NCBI GenBank assembly: GCA_902362375.1
Contig: CABIVS010000010.1
Location: 1 to 30,585 of the forward strand
Direction: 5' to 3'
Length of the DNA: 30,585 nt
DNA from: Bacteroidaceae bacterium
GTDB taxonomy: Bacteria; Bacteroidota; Bacteroidia; Bacteroidales; Bacteroidaceae
The notes under the pieces are model-generated. The model did no database searches, was not told the origin of the DNA, and saw only the letters and a list, made by a program, of their open reading frames with translations. Below, one piece after another: positions 17,236-25,541 of this stretch. Within the stretch, counting starts at the first letter, position 1. Each line of letters starts with the position of its first letter. The position numbers and the translations under genes are program-made.

Positions 17236-18753
17236 ATGAAATTACCGCTAAAACATATCGTCATACTGGTTATCTGCTCGCTAATCGGAATTTTTGTTTA
17301 TCAAGCTTATTGGTTGACAGGGCTTTACCGGTCGATGAAAATGGAAATGGAGAGCAATATCAGAGATGCAATGCGGACGAGTGACTTCAACGAGGTCGTG
17401 CTCCGGGTTAATGATTTGCAAAAAGATAATGTGGAACACGGTTCGCTAACGGTATCGGCCGGATATGATGCGGACGGCAATTCATTAGTGACCCAACAAA
17501 CGATTTCTTATACGGATAGTAGCCGTCAGGATACGATACATTCCCGGACAGAAACTACCACAGACACGGTAAAAACCGTTGGCAATGCTTCTGAAGATTC
17601 CAAAGCTGTTGCAAGTAGCGAAAGCGGACTGGATGTATTATTGAAAAAGCAAGATTCGCTAAAGGAGTTGTTAATGAGTATTCAGCAGGGCATTCATTCA
17701 GGTGTGGACACTTATATAGATGTCAACCTGCAGCGATATGACAGTTTGCTCACCCATGTGATGAAAGAGCATAATCTTTCTATTCCTCATCACACTCTTT
17801 TGATTTATACAGGAACCAGTGCAGATTCTTCCATTGTATATACAGATACATTAGGTCTTGCGGGAGATAGCAGTTATATTCCCAGTCCCAAGGCAATTCG
17901 CTATGACTATGAATTTAATATGCATCACAGCCAACGCTACCAACTGGTGTTCGAGCCGATCAATTCATTGGTATTAAAGCAGATGACAGGTATTCTGGTC
18001 ACTTCATTTGTAATTCTTCTGATTCTCGGATTCTCTTTCTGGTTCCTTATCCGGACGCTCCTGAAACAGAAAACACTGGATGAAATGAAAAGTGATTTTA
18101 CCAATAATATCACGCACGAATTAAAGACTCCCATTGCCGTAGCCTATGCGGCTAATGACGCATTACTGAACTTTAACCAAGCGGAAGAGAAAAGCAAGCG
18201 CGACCAGTATCTACGCATCAGTCAGGAGCAGTTGCAAAGGCTTAGCGGGCTGGTGGAACAGATTTTATCCATGGGAATGGAGCGTCGCAAAACGTTCCGT
18301 TTGCATCCGGAGGAAATCAACCTGAAGGAGCTGATTACTCCGCTCATGGAGCAGCACCAGCTAAAAGCGGACAAGCCTGTACATATCGAATTGGACATTA
18401 AACCGGAAACGCTTGTCATTGTTGCCGACCGTACGCATTTCAGCAACATCATCAGTAACTTGATAGATAATGCTGTGAAGTACTCGAAAGAGGAAGCCGA
18501 ATTGTCTATTTCCTGCCGACAGACAGGGGGAACAGTAACCATCAGCGTTACCGACCGGGGAATCGGAATTCCACTTGATAAACAAAAGCATATATTTGAT
18601 AAATTCTACCGGGTCCCGACGGGCAATCTTCATAATATAAAAGGTTACGGACTAGGACTGTTCTATGTCAAGAGCATGGTCGAAAAACATGGAGGGACTA
18701 TCACCGTAAAGAGTGAACCGGACAAAGGAAGCACTTTTACCATTACTTTATAA
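17236..18753 (+). CDS. Membrane sensor histidine kinase
   Basis: Two-component sensor kinase (505 aa). The first TM helix is at residues 7-27 and the second near 246-272. They enclose a periplasmic domain of about 220 residues rich in Ser/Thr/Asp, with no recognised sensor fold. The H-box FTNNITHELKTPIAVA places the phospho-acceptor at His294. The ATPase domain has the N-box NIISNLIDNAVKYS, the G1 box VTDRGIGIP, FDKFYRVP and the G2 box GYGLGLFYVKSM. The response regulator follows 12 bp downstream. The signal is unknown; the divergent barrel gene and the two downstream exported proteins point to an envelope signal. Confidence 0.94.
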   Translation: MKLPLKHIVILVICSLIGIFVYQAYWLTGLYRSMKMEMESNIRDAMRTSDFNEVVLRVNDLQKDNVEHGSLTVSAGYDADGNSLVTQQTISYTDSSRQDTIHSRTETTTDTVKTVGNASEDSKAVASSESGLDVLLKKQDSLKELLMSIQQGIHSGVDTYIDVNLQRYDSLLTHVMKEHNLSIPHHTLLIYTGTSADSSIVYTDTLGLAGDSSYIPSPKAIRYDYEFNMHHSQRYQLVFEPINSLVLKQMTGILVTSFVILLILGFSFWFLIRTLLKQKTLDEMKSDFTNNITHELKTPIAVAYAANDALLNFNQAEEKSKRDQYLRISQEQLQRLSGLVEQILSMGMERRKTFRLHPEEINLKELITPLMEQHQLKADKPVHIELDIKPETLVIVADRTHFSNIISNLIDNAVKYSKEEAELSISCRQTGGTVTISVTDRGIGIPLDKQKHIFDKFYRVPTGNLHNIKGYGLGLFYVKSMVEKHGGTITVKSEPDKGSTFTITL

Positions 18754-18765
18754 ACCCATAAAATC

Positions 18766-19461
18766 ATGAGTAAAAACAAAATTACCGTATTACTGGTAGA
18801 AGACGAACAGACGCTCGCCATGATCATCAAAGATACACTTGAAGAAAATGATTTTATCATTCATACGGCGAATGACGGCGAGGAAGGTCTAAGCCTTTTC
18901 TTCGAACTTCATCCGGATATACTTGTAGCTGATGTGATGATGCCGAAAATGGATGGCTTTGAAATGGTACGTCGCATCCGCCAGACGGATAAACAGACTC
19001 CTGTCTTATTCCTGACTGCCCGTTCGACCATCAATGATGTGGTGGAGGGCTTTGAACTCGGAGCGAATGATTACCTGAAAAAACCTTTCGGTATACAAGA
19101 GCTGATTATCCGAATCAAAGCACTGATGGGAAAGGCTTTTCTCTTCACAGAGAATAAGGTTGCCAATCATTTTGAGATAGGAAGTTATCTGTTTGATCCT
19201 GTTGCACAAACTTTATTACACGCAGGAACGAGACAGGAACTCTCTCATCGTGAATCGGAAATCCTGAAACGGCTTTGCGAGAACCGGAATCAGGTGGTCA
19301 ACACGCAGGATGTCTTGCTCGAACTTTGGGGAGATGACAGTTTTTTCAATTCCCGAAGCTTGCATGTGTTCATTACCAAATTGCGGCATAAACTCTCGCA
19401 AGATGAACAGATACGTATTGTCAATGTACGGGGAATCGGTTATAAACTGATTGTCAACTAA
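18766..19461 (+). CDS. OmpR-family response regulator
   Basis: 231-aa regulator. Receiver domain 1-120 has the acidic pair Glu12/Asp13, phospho-acceptor Asp56 (ILVADVMMPKMDG), a switch Thr (LFLTARS) and Lys in YLKKPFG. The C-terminal winged helix (about 135-231) contains LSHRESEILKRLCENRNQVV, LLELWGDDSFFNSRSLHVFITKLR and a final wing RIVNVRGIGYKLIVN. It is the cognate partner of the kinase directly upstream, and the two genes after it are likely in the same operon. Confidence 0.95.
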   Translation: MSKNKITVLLVEDEQTLAMIIKDTLEENDFIIHTANDGEEGLSLFFELHPDILVADVMMPKMDGFEMVRRIRQTDKQTPVLFLTARSTINDVVEGFELGANDYLKKPFGIQELIIRIKALMGKAFLFTENKVANHFEIGSYLFDPVAQTLLHAGTRQELSHRESEILKRLCENRNQVVNTQDVLLELWGDDSFFNSRSLHVFITKLRHKLSQDEQIRIVNVRGIGYKLIVN

Positions 19462-19484
19462 ACTCTTTAACACCGCAAAGTGCC

Positions 19485-20258
19485 ATGAATAAAAGACAGT
19501 TCACAGGATTTATGTTTTTACTTTGTACCTGTACCGCATTTGCGCAACAGGTGGAAGTGAAAAAGGATAGCATCGGCCGTGCGGTTCTTCTACCACCGGA
19601 GCAAAAGCAGCCATTAAATATGGATAAGGAGGGATTCATCTTACCCGATATGAGTGTAACGCCGAACGACAGGAAGCCAACCATTCAAACGGATAGCATG
19701 ACGCTTCATATATCTCCTCCCGAATTTATGGATACTCCCTGGCCTACTCCCAGACTGGGTACTTCTTTCGATCCTTTCAGCCGCGACTATAATCGGTCGG
19801 ATATTTTCGGGATCAATGCTAACAGCTATTTAAGTACGTATAGTTTGCATAATACGTATCCTACCATGGGGACGCATATTCAGGTAGGTGCCATTTATAC
19901 GTATGCCCCTAATGAACGATGGGAGTTTTCAGGTGGGCTGTTCAGTGCCAAGTATACAATGCCTTCTTTTCAACATGGCGCCAGAAATGATTTTGGTTTT
20001 AGCGGTTCGGCTGCTTACCGGATTAATAATTTTCTGCGTATACGGGCTTTCGGTGAATATTCTGTGAATGGCGAACGAAATGCTTCGCAGGGATATCTCA
20101 CTCCTATCTATCCGCAAAGCGGTTATGGCATGATTCTTGAAATCAAGTTCAACGATTATATCGAACTCCATGGAGGCATGGAACGTTCATACAACCCGAT
20201 AAAAAGGAAATGGGAGACGGCTCCTGTCATTTATCCGGTTATTAAATTGAAAAGATAA
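19485..20258 (+). CDS. Exported envelope protein in the two-component operon
   Basis: 257-aa protein with a signal peptide (MNKRQFTGFMFLLCTCTAFA, then QQ). I do not recognise a named family. After a proline-rich stretch (about 60-100: PPEFMDTPWPTPRLGTSF) the C-terminal half alternates beta strands (HIQVGAIYTYAPNERWEFSGG, FLRIRAFGEYSVNG, LEIKFNDYIELHGGMER), suggesting a small barrel. The same outline recurs in the next gene. It starts 23 bp after the regulator, so it is probably co-transcribed and may be part of the sensed or controlled structure. Confidence 0.75.
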   Translation: MNKRQFTGFMFLLCTCTAFAQQVEVKKDSIGRAVLLPPEQKQPLNMDKEGFILPDMSVTPNDRKPTIQTDSMTLHISPPEFMDTPWPTPRLGTSFDPFSRDYNRSDIFGINANSYLSTYSLHNTYPTMGTHIQVGAIYTYAPNERWEFSGGLFSAKYTMPSFQHGARNDFGFSGSAAYRINNFLRIRAFGEYSVNGERNASQGYLTPIYPQSGYGMILEIKFNDYIELHGGMERSYNPIKRKWETAPVIYPVIKLKR

Positions 20259-20309
20259 TTTTTTTTCTAAGAAAACATAACGGAAGCGGATAGTCAGGTG
20301 GAAATTATC

Positions 20310-20317
20310 TATCTTTG
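20310..20317 (+). promoter_or_regulatory. -7 box upstream of the second exported protein
   Basis: TATCTTTG, 22 nt before the chosen start codon; no TTTG at the -33 distance. It may give the gene its own regulated promoter. Confidence 0.5.
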
Positions 20318-20339
20318 TGATAAATCAACCTTTACGAAG

Positions 20340-20888
20340 ATGAAAAAACTGATTCTATTTCTTTCGCTGATATTATCGGTCGGTTTTGCATCCGCACAGT
20401 CGGAAATTCCTTCCGATAGTATTCGTCGTGCTCCATCTACCAATATCAAAGAGTTTGGTGGTTTTCTGCTGGATATGGGGTTAATGAACGTAGCAACTCC
20501 CGAACTTCCCAAGTTTAATTTAGATATGCCTAATATGACGAAAGATTATAATCAGCTCTTTCGTTTAAACACGGATATTACCTATTCTCAAGGATTCACT
20601 GACTCTTTTTCTTCGCCTTCTTACTCCGGGTTTTCCGGTTGGGGATACGGATATGGTTGGGGATTGTCTTCTTCTCCACAGTTTATGCAGATGGGATCTT
20701 TCAAACTGAAAAACGGAATGAGAATCAATACTTACGGAGATTACAACAAGGATGGCTGGCGGGTGCCTAACCGCAGCGCTATGCCTTGGGAAAGAAATAA
20801 TTTTCGGGGAGCGTTCGAACTGAAATCTGCTAATGGTAATTTCGGAATACGAATTGAGGTGCAGCAAGGAAGAAATGCTCCTTATTAA
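20340..20888 (+). CDS. Exported protein, paralogue-like to the preceding gene
   Basis: 182-aa exported protein; ATG at 20340 opens a signal peptide (MKKLILFLSLILSVGFASA). An in-frame upstream ATG at 20298 is rejected because it lies before the -7 box at 20310. Its C-terminus (MRINTYGDYNKDGWRVPNR, then FGIRIEVQQGRNAPY) lines up with the C-terminus of the gene before it (LRIRAFGEYSVNG, then IELHGGMERSYNP), so the two are likely diverged relatives. A glycine/tyrosine-rich middle (GFSGWGYGYGWGLSSS) is notable. Function unknown. Confidence 0.75.
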   Translation: MKKLILFLSLILSVGFASAQSEIPSDSIRRAPSTNIKEFGGFLLDMGLMNVATPELPKFNLDMPNMTKDYNQLFRLNTDITYSQGFTDSFSSPSYSGFSGWGYGYGWGLSSSPQFMQMGSFKLKNGMRINTYGDYNKDGWRVPNRSAMPWERNNFRGAFELKSANGNFGIRIEVQQGRNAPY

Positions 20889-20895
20889 ATAATAA

Positions 20896-20981
20896 TTAGG
20901 CACGGATTACACGGATTTCACGGTCTTTAGGGTTACCATTGCTGAAAAACAACCGCGTTAATCCGTGTAATCCGTACCTAA
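20896..20981. repeat. Imperfect long inverted repeat between convergent genes
   Basis: 22-bp arms at 20896-20917 (TTAGGCACGGATTACACGG...) and 20960-20981, identical except for one base, with a 42-bp spacer. It folds into a hairpin between the two convergent genes. It resembles a widespread dispersed repeat containing CCGTGTAATCCGTG; that is recollection, not a search result. Confidence 0.82.
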
Positions 20982-21028
20982 AAAAATAGCAATTAATTAG
21001 TGGCAGGTAGTTATTAAAATCAGGAAAA

Positions 21029-22036
21029 TCAGAAGGCTTTGTCTGCCGCACTGATTGCATTGGCTATACGGTCACACCACGAATCAAATTCCGGATCGGG
21101 TGTTTGAGTTTCCGGATGAGAAAGCATATAATGTACAGCTTGCCGCAATCCGTCCGCCATGGAGATATGGCATATAAAATCCGGGACGAGCCGCTTTATC
21201 TTCGAATTATCGAAAACAACCGTAGCCGCTTTATCTCCTAAGAGTTCCCCCCTGAAATCATAATGTTCGCTATGTTTGGCAAGGAAATCGGATGCTACGT
21301 GCAATGCGTTCAGAGGTTTGCCTAACGCATCGGCGATTGTCTGGTAAATCTGATTCCAAGTCATACTTTCATCGGTAGTGATATGAAAAGCGTTCCCAAT
21401 GGCATGTGGATTCGCCATCAGTCCGACATAGCCTTTGGCAAAATCTTTGGAGTGAGTCAGTGTCCACAAAGAGAAGCCATCGCCGGGAATAATGACAGGC
21501 TTGCCGTCAAGAATCCGTTTGAGAATCTGCCAGTTTCCCTTATTTCCATGTACGGCTACGGGAGGTTTGGTTCCGTTATAGGTATGGCTGGGACGAACGA
21601 TGGTCACCGGAAAGCCACTTGTCCGGTAGGCTGACATCAATACTTCTTCCGCTTCTATCTTGTTTCTGGAATACTGCCAGTAGGGATTGACCAGAGGGGT
21701 GCTTTCGGTAATGCGATAATCAGTCAATGGCTTTTGATAGGCAGAGGCACTGCTGATAAAGATGTATTGCCGCGTTTTATTCTGAAACAGACGGATATCA
21801 CGCTTTACGTCTTCTGCCGTATAACCGATGAATTGTGCAACCACATCGTAATGTTCAAGTGCGATGGCTTTTGCCACAGCTTCTTCATCATTAATATCCG
21901 CAATGATACTGTGAATTCCTTCCGGCATTTTTTTTGAGCCGCGGTTAAGGAGAGTAATCTCCCACCCTCTCTGCTGCGCCAATGCAACTACATCTGTACT
22001 GATAGTACCCGTTCCTCCAATGAATAATGCTTTCAT
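21029..22036 (-). CDS. NAD-dependent epimerase/dehydratase-type SDR protein
   Basis: 335-aa extended or atypical short-chain dehydrogenase. The N-terminus has the dinucleotide motif MKALFIGGTGTISTDV. The fold continues with IADINDEEAV, YDVVAQFIGYTAEDV, YIFISSASAYQKP and an NPYWQYSRNKIEAE segment, in which Tyr-x3-Lys (YSRNK) is the usual catalytic pair, then VTIVRPSHTYN. Substrate unknown. The gene is divergent from two AraC-family regulators, with a consensus -7 box and a direct-repeat operator candidate between, so it is a plausible target of those regulators. Confidence 0.88.
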   Translation of the reverse strand: MKALFIGGTGTISTDVVALAQQRGWEITLLNRGSKKMPEGIHSIIADINDEEAVAKAIALEHYDVVAQFIGYTAEDVKRDIRLFQNKTRQYIFISSASAYQKPLTDYRITESTPLVNPYWQYSRNKIEAEEVLMSAYRTSGFPVTIVRPSHTYNGTKPPVAVHGNKGNWQILKRILDGKPVIIPGDGFSLWTLTHSKDFAKGYVGLMANPHAIGNAFHITTDESMTWNQIYQTIADALGKPLNALHVASDFLAKHSEHYDFRGELLGDKAATVVFDNSKIKRLVPDFICHISMADGLRQAVHYMLSHPETQTPDPEFDSWCDRIANAISAADKAF

Positions 22037-22063
22037 AAAACCTGTTTTTTATATTCTCCGTAG

Positions 22064-22071
22064 CAAATATA
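22064..22071 (-). promoter_or_regulatory. -7 box of the SDR gene promoter
   Basis: On the minus strand this reads TATATTTG, matching TAnnTTTG; the start would lie about 25 nt before the SDR ATG. The -33 element is poor. Confidence 0.55.
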
Positions 22072-22142
22072 TCAATTCCATGACTTACTTCCAGCAATCA
22101 TTGCCATTTATTTTTCCGTCCGCAAGTTTATGTAGTATACAG

Positions 22143-22173
22143 ATTACTGATTCTTGTACCCTTATTACTGATT
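22143..22173. promoter_or_regulatory. 21-bp-spaced direct repeat, candidate AraC-type operator
   Basis: ATTACTGATT occurs at 22143-22152 and again, identically, at 22164-22173. The offset is 21 bp, two helical turns, as for many AraC-family sites that contact one DNA face. It ends just before the weak -33 region of the araC-type promoter at 22210 and also lies upstream of the divergent SDR gene. Confidence 0.6.
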
Positions 22174-22209
22174 TGAAGAATGAAATAAAAAAGATACCTC
22201 CAAATGTTT

Positions 22210-22217
22210 TATCTTTG
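22210..22217 (+). promoter_or_regulatory. -7 box of the tandem AraC-family genes
   Basis: TATCTTTG at 22210-22217; the -33 position holds only A/T, so activation from the neighbouring direct repeat is plausible. Expected start near 22221, 19 nt before the ATG. Confidence 0.6.
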
Positions 22218-22239
22218 TATCAGATTAATAACAAAGCAT

Positions 22240-23142
22240 ATGGATGAAATAACAAAAATTGAAACCGTCGATCAGTATGACCAGTTGTTTGGACTGGAAA
22301 CATTGCACCCTTTAGTTAATGTAATCGACTTCTCAAAAGCTACCAAGTCGGTTGAGTATATCCGTATGAACATCGGATTCTACTGTCTGTTCTTGAAAGA
22401 TGCCAAATGCGGGGATCTCACATACGGACGTAAGAATTACGATTATCAGGAAGGAACGGTTGTCTGCATGGCACCGGGACAAGTGAGCGGAATAGACAAC
22501 CGTAACCGAACGGCTCCCCGTACCAAGTCGATTGGGGTTTTATTCCACCCCGATTTAATCCGTGGAACTTCATTAGGACAGAATATCAAAAACTATACTT
22601 TTTTCTCTTACGAGGTCAATGAAGCATTGCATCTTTCAGATCAGGAAAGAGAAATCGTAACCGATTGTATACATAAAATCCGGCTCGAACTGGAGCATAC
22701 TATCGATAAGCACAGTAAGCAACTTATCGTACGGAATATCGAACTGCTACTGGATTACTGTATGCGTTTCTACGAACGGCAGTTCATTACACGCAATCAG
22801 GCGAATAAAGATATAGTCGTTAAATTCGAGCAATTACTGGACGAATATTTCCAAAATCAGGTGGCAATGACCGAGGGACTGCCATCCGTGAAATACTTTG
22901 CAGACAAGGCATGCCTCTCTCCTAATTATTTCGGGGACCTGATAAAGAAGGAAACCGGAAAAACTGCACAGGAATATATCCAGTGCCGGATTATCGAACT
23001 GGCCAAAGAAAGAATACTGGAAGGTGTTCAAACTGTCAGCCAGGTAGCTTATGAACTGGGATTTCAATATCCACAGCACTTCAGCCGGTTATTTAAAAAG
23101 CATGTCGGCTGCACCCCGAACGAATATAAACAAAAAAACTAG
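22240..23142 (+). CDS. AraC-family transcriptional regulator (first of a tandem pair)
   Basis: 300-aa regulator. The start is ATG 22240 (MDEITKIETVDQYD); the longer in-frame start at 22204 lies upstream of the -7 box and is excluded. Residues about 20-185 are an N-terminal cupin-like sensing region. The last ~100 residues hold two helix-turn-helices: KYFADKACLSPNYFGDLIKK and VSQVAYELGFQYPQHFSRLF, then the KHVGCTPNEYK tail of the AraC/XylS signature. The next gene is a diverged copy. It probably controls itself and the divergent SDR gene. Confidence 0.92.
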   Translation: MDEITKIETVDQYDQLFGLETLHPLVNVIDFSKATKSVEYIRMNIGFYCLFLKDAKCGDLTYGRKNYDYQEGTVVCMAPGQVSGIDNRNRTAPRTKSIGVLFHPDLIRGTSLGQNIKNYTFFSYEVNEALHLSDQEREIVTDCIHKIRLELEHTIDKHSKQLIVRNIELLLDYCMRFYERQFITRNQANKDIVVKFEQLLDEYFQNQVAMTEGLPSVKYFADKACLSPNYFGDLIKKETGKTAQEYIQCRIIELAKERILEGVQTVSQVAYELGFQYPQHFSRLFKKHVGCTPNEYKQKN

Positions 23143-23172
23143 ACGTATTTTAGATACAGGAGTCTCAACATC

Positions 23173-24072
23173 ATGGGAGATAAAGTACTCAAAATAGGAA
23201 CCGTGCATCAATGCAATTGTTGCCTGGGGAGTAAGACACTACACCCGCTGGTAAGTGTCATTGATCTTTCCAAGGCTGACTTGTCAGCTCATACGGGCAT
23301 CAAGTTCGACTTTTATACGATTCTATTGAGTGAGTGTAAATGTGAAGCGTATATGTATGGTCACCAGTATTATGATTTTTCGGATGGTACTTTGCTCTGC
23401 CTTAGTCCCGGAGAGTCTATCAATATGAAGGAAAACAGTAAGAATTTTCCCTCTAAAGGATGGATATTGGCTTTTCATCCCGATCTGATTTGTGGCACTC
23501 CGCTCGGACTTCATATACATAACTATACTTTCTTCTCTTATCTGCCTGAAGAAGCATTACATATATCTTTGCGCGAGAAGCAAATCATCCTGGAGTTTAT
23601 GGATAAAATAAACCAGGAACTCGAGCGTTGCATTGACCGCCATAGCAAGAAGATAGTTTCCAAGTATATAGAACTATTGCTGGATTACTGCGTCCGTTTC
23701 TACGAACGTCAATTCATTACACGTAATGAAGCGAATAAAACGATTATCAAACAATTCGATAAAATCATAAATAACCATTTCGAAACGAAACAGGTATCGC
23801 CTGTTGATATACTTTCACATAAGTATTGCGCGAACCTGCTTCATTTGTCTCCTGAATATTTCAACGACTTACTGGAGTATGAAACGGGAAAATCATTTAA
23901 AGAGTATATCGAATTCAAACGCTTCGAGATTGCCAAAGATTGGTTGGTAAATACTGATAAAACGATCAATCAGATAACGCAAGAGCTGGGTTTTCAGAAT
24001 CCACAGTATTTCAGCCGGTTATTTAAGAAAATCACAGGTTGTTCTCCGAATGATTTCAGGATGCCTAATTGA
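23173..24072 (+). CDS. AraC-family transcriptional regulator (second of a tandem pair)
   Basis: 299-aa paralogue of the upstream regulator, 30 bp after it. Shared blocks include LLLDYC-RFYERQFITRN-ANK in the middle and the HTH ending ELGFQNPQYFSRLFKKITGCSPND. The second HTH is well conserved. The first is weaker (YCANLLHLSPEYFNDLLEYETG), and the N-terminal region has drifted, with extra cysteines near the start (QCNCCLG). This looks like a tandem duplication with divergence of the sensing domain. Likely the same operon; possibly a heterodimer partner or a sensor of a different ligand. Confidence 0.92.
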   Translation: MGDKVLKIGTVHQCNCCLGSKTLHPLVSVIDLSKADLSAHTGIKFDFYTILLSECKCEAYMYGHQYYDFSDGTLLCLSPGESINMKENSKNFPSKGWILAFHPDLICGTPLGLHIHNYTFFSYLPEEALHISLREKQIILEFMDKINQELERCIDRHSKKIVSKYIELLLDYCVRFYERQFITRNEANKTIIKQFDKIINNHFETKQVSPVDILSHKYCANLLHLSPEYFNDLLEYETGKSFKEYIEFKRFEIAKDWLVNTDKTINQITQELGFQNPQYFSRLFKKITGCSPNDFRMPN

Positions 24073-24188
24073 AAGTATATGTAAAGGGATTAGAGGAGGA
24101 TAAAGCCATCAAAAAGTCTTAATAAAAATTGAATTGGAATATCAAATTCTTAATCTATGTTATGAAACATACTTTTTTTCTTGGATTA

Positions 24189-24219
24189 TTTGCTAAGTTG
24201 CCAAAAGTATGTACCTTTG
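24189..24219 (+). promoter_or_regulatory. Near-ideal Bacteroidetes promoter for a small RNA
   Basis: TTTG (24189-24192), exactly 19 bp, then TACCTTTG (24212-24219). Both boxes match the consensus; one of the best promoters in the window. Confidence 0.8.
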
Positions 24220-24222
24220 CAA

Positions 24223-24287
24223 TGTGTTTTTCATAGTATTAGATTTAAGGTTAACAAAGGTTGGAGCAAGGCGTTGCTCCTTTTTTT
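24223..24287 (+). ncRNA. Candidate small RNA (about 65 nt) with its own terminator
   Basis: Transcription from the promoter at 24189-24219 should begin near 24223. It would end at an intrinsic terminator formed by GGAGCAA (24263-24269), loop GGCG, TTGCTCC (24274-24280) and seven T's (24281-24287). No rightward gene follows; rtcB comes from the opposite side and ends at 24328. The only ORF near the start is four codons (24222-24236). The body, including ATTAGATTTAAGGTTAACAA, looks like a Bacteroides leader or sRNA I have seen before, but I cannot place it. It could be a stand-alone sRNA or an orphan attenuated leader. Confidence 0.6.
24263..24287 (+). terminator. Intrinsic terminator of the small RNA
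   Basis: 7-bp stem with a GGCG loop followed by T7. On the opposite strand no T-run follows, so it does not serve rtcB. Confidence 0.85.
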
Positions 24288-24327
24288 ATGTCCATACACT
24301 AGATACTCCTTTAAACATAGCATGACA

Positions 24328-25497
24328 TTATCCCTTAATCACTGCCATTGGAGCCAGCTCTACCAACGGTTTCACCAAGTCCCGCTCATTCGCTATCACT
24401 TGCGCAATATCTTTATAAGCTCCCGGTGCTTCATCCAGTTCGTTCTGCGAACGAAGTCCGTGAATGATGCCTTGCTGATCCATTCTTTCCTTCTCTTCAT
24501 CCAGTGACAAACGGCGACAGGCATCCTTTCTTCCCATTAATCGACCTGCACCATGCGAACAGCTTTTAAAACTCTCCGGATTACCCAGTCCCTCAACAAT
24601 ATAGGATTTAGTACCCATAGATCCGGGGATAATACCGATCTCACCCTCATAGGCACGCGTAGCACCTTTTCGGTGTACAATCACATCCTGATCGAAGTGC
24701 TTCTCCCAAGCGGCATAGTTATGGGCAATATTAATCATAGGTTCAAAGTCTGTTTCAGGTTTCACCGCTTGGATAGATTCACAGATACGGTTCATCATCA
24801 ACTGACGGTTGGCAAAGGCAAAAGCCACACAATAATTCATTTCACGGAAATAATCCTTTGCCATCTGTGTCTCCATTGGCAGGTAAGCCAGTCCCGGTAC
24901 CATTGCAGAATACCATTTCTCATTCCAATACTGTGCAATCTTATTATAGTGATTGGCAACCTTCAAACCAATGTTACGGCTTCCGGAGTGAATCATCACC
25001 CAAACGTCAGATGTCTCTGTATCTTTCTGAATCTCAATAAAGTGATTTCCTCCTCCCAAGGTTCCTATCTGCTTCAAACAAGCCTCGTACTGATTCTTCA
25101 AAACAGGCATTTCTTCAATGTCGAATCCTTGCGGAAGCAATTCCTGATCCTGCTTTTTATTCTGATGATCGAATCCCAAAGGAACAACCGCACGAATCTT
25201 CGACATAATGGAAGTCAAATCCGTATAACTGAAATCTTCCGCTTTTAGATTCGTCTTAATCGCACACATACCACAACCGATATCCACTCCCACAGCATTG
25301 GGAACAATCACGCCATTGGTAGCCAACACACCGCCAATAGGCATTCCTTTTCCCGCATGCGCATCAGGCATGATGGCAATATGTTTAAATGCAAAAGGCA
25401 GTGAAGTCAAATCCATAATCTGTGACATACAAGAATCCTCTACTTCATCCAACCAAAGTTTAGCGGGTAAACGTGTTCCCATAATTACTTTTTCCAT
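24328..25497 (-). CDS. rtcB: RtcB-family RNA ligase
   Basis: GTP- and Mn-dependent ligase joining 2',3'-cyclic phosphate (or 3'-phosphate) RNA ends to 5'-OH ends, in RNA repair. At 389 aa it belongs to the shorter bacterial form. Metal-binding residues are visible in VGVDIGCGMCAIKTN (Asp72, Cys75) and in GTLGGGNHFIE and HSGSRNIGLKVANHY. The guanylylated histidine is His315 in CSHGAGRLMGR. No archease or RtcA/RtcR partner is adjacent. It is transcribed alone, converging on the small RNA at 24223-24287. Confidence 0.95.
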   Translation of the reverse strand: MEKVIMGTRLPAKLWLDEVEDSCMSQIMDLTSLPFAFKHIAIMPDAHAGKGMPIGGVLATNGVIVPNAVGVDIGCGMCAIKTNLKAEDFSYTDLTSIMSKIRAVVPLGFDHQNKKQDQELLPQGFDIEEMPVLKNQYEACLKQIGTLGGGNHFIEIQKDTETSDVWVMIHSGSRNIGLKVANHYNKIAQYWNEKWYSAMVPGLAYLPMETQMAKDYFREMNYCVAFAFANRQLMMNRICESIQAVKPETDFEPMINIAHNYAAWEKHFDQDVIVHRKGATRAYEGEIGIIPGSMGTKSYIVEGLGNPESFKSCSHGAGRLMGRKDACRRLSLDEEKERMDQQGIIHGLRSQNELDEAPGAYKDIAQVIANERDLVKPLVELAPMAVIKG

Positions 25498-25541
25498 ACA
25501 TCTTTTTTTTTATCAATTCATATAAATCTCGTTATCGGGAG

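Noticed and set aside
22204..22239. Longer start for the first AraC gene
   Set aside because: The ATG precedes the -7 box at 22210-22217, so it could not be in that transcript.
24553..25248. 231-codon open frame opposite rtcB
   Set aside because: Shadow of rtcB, which has all family motifs.
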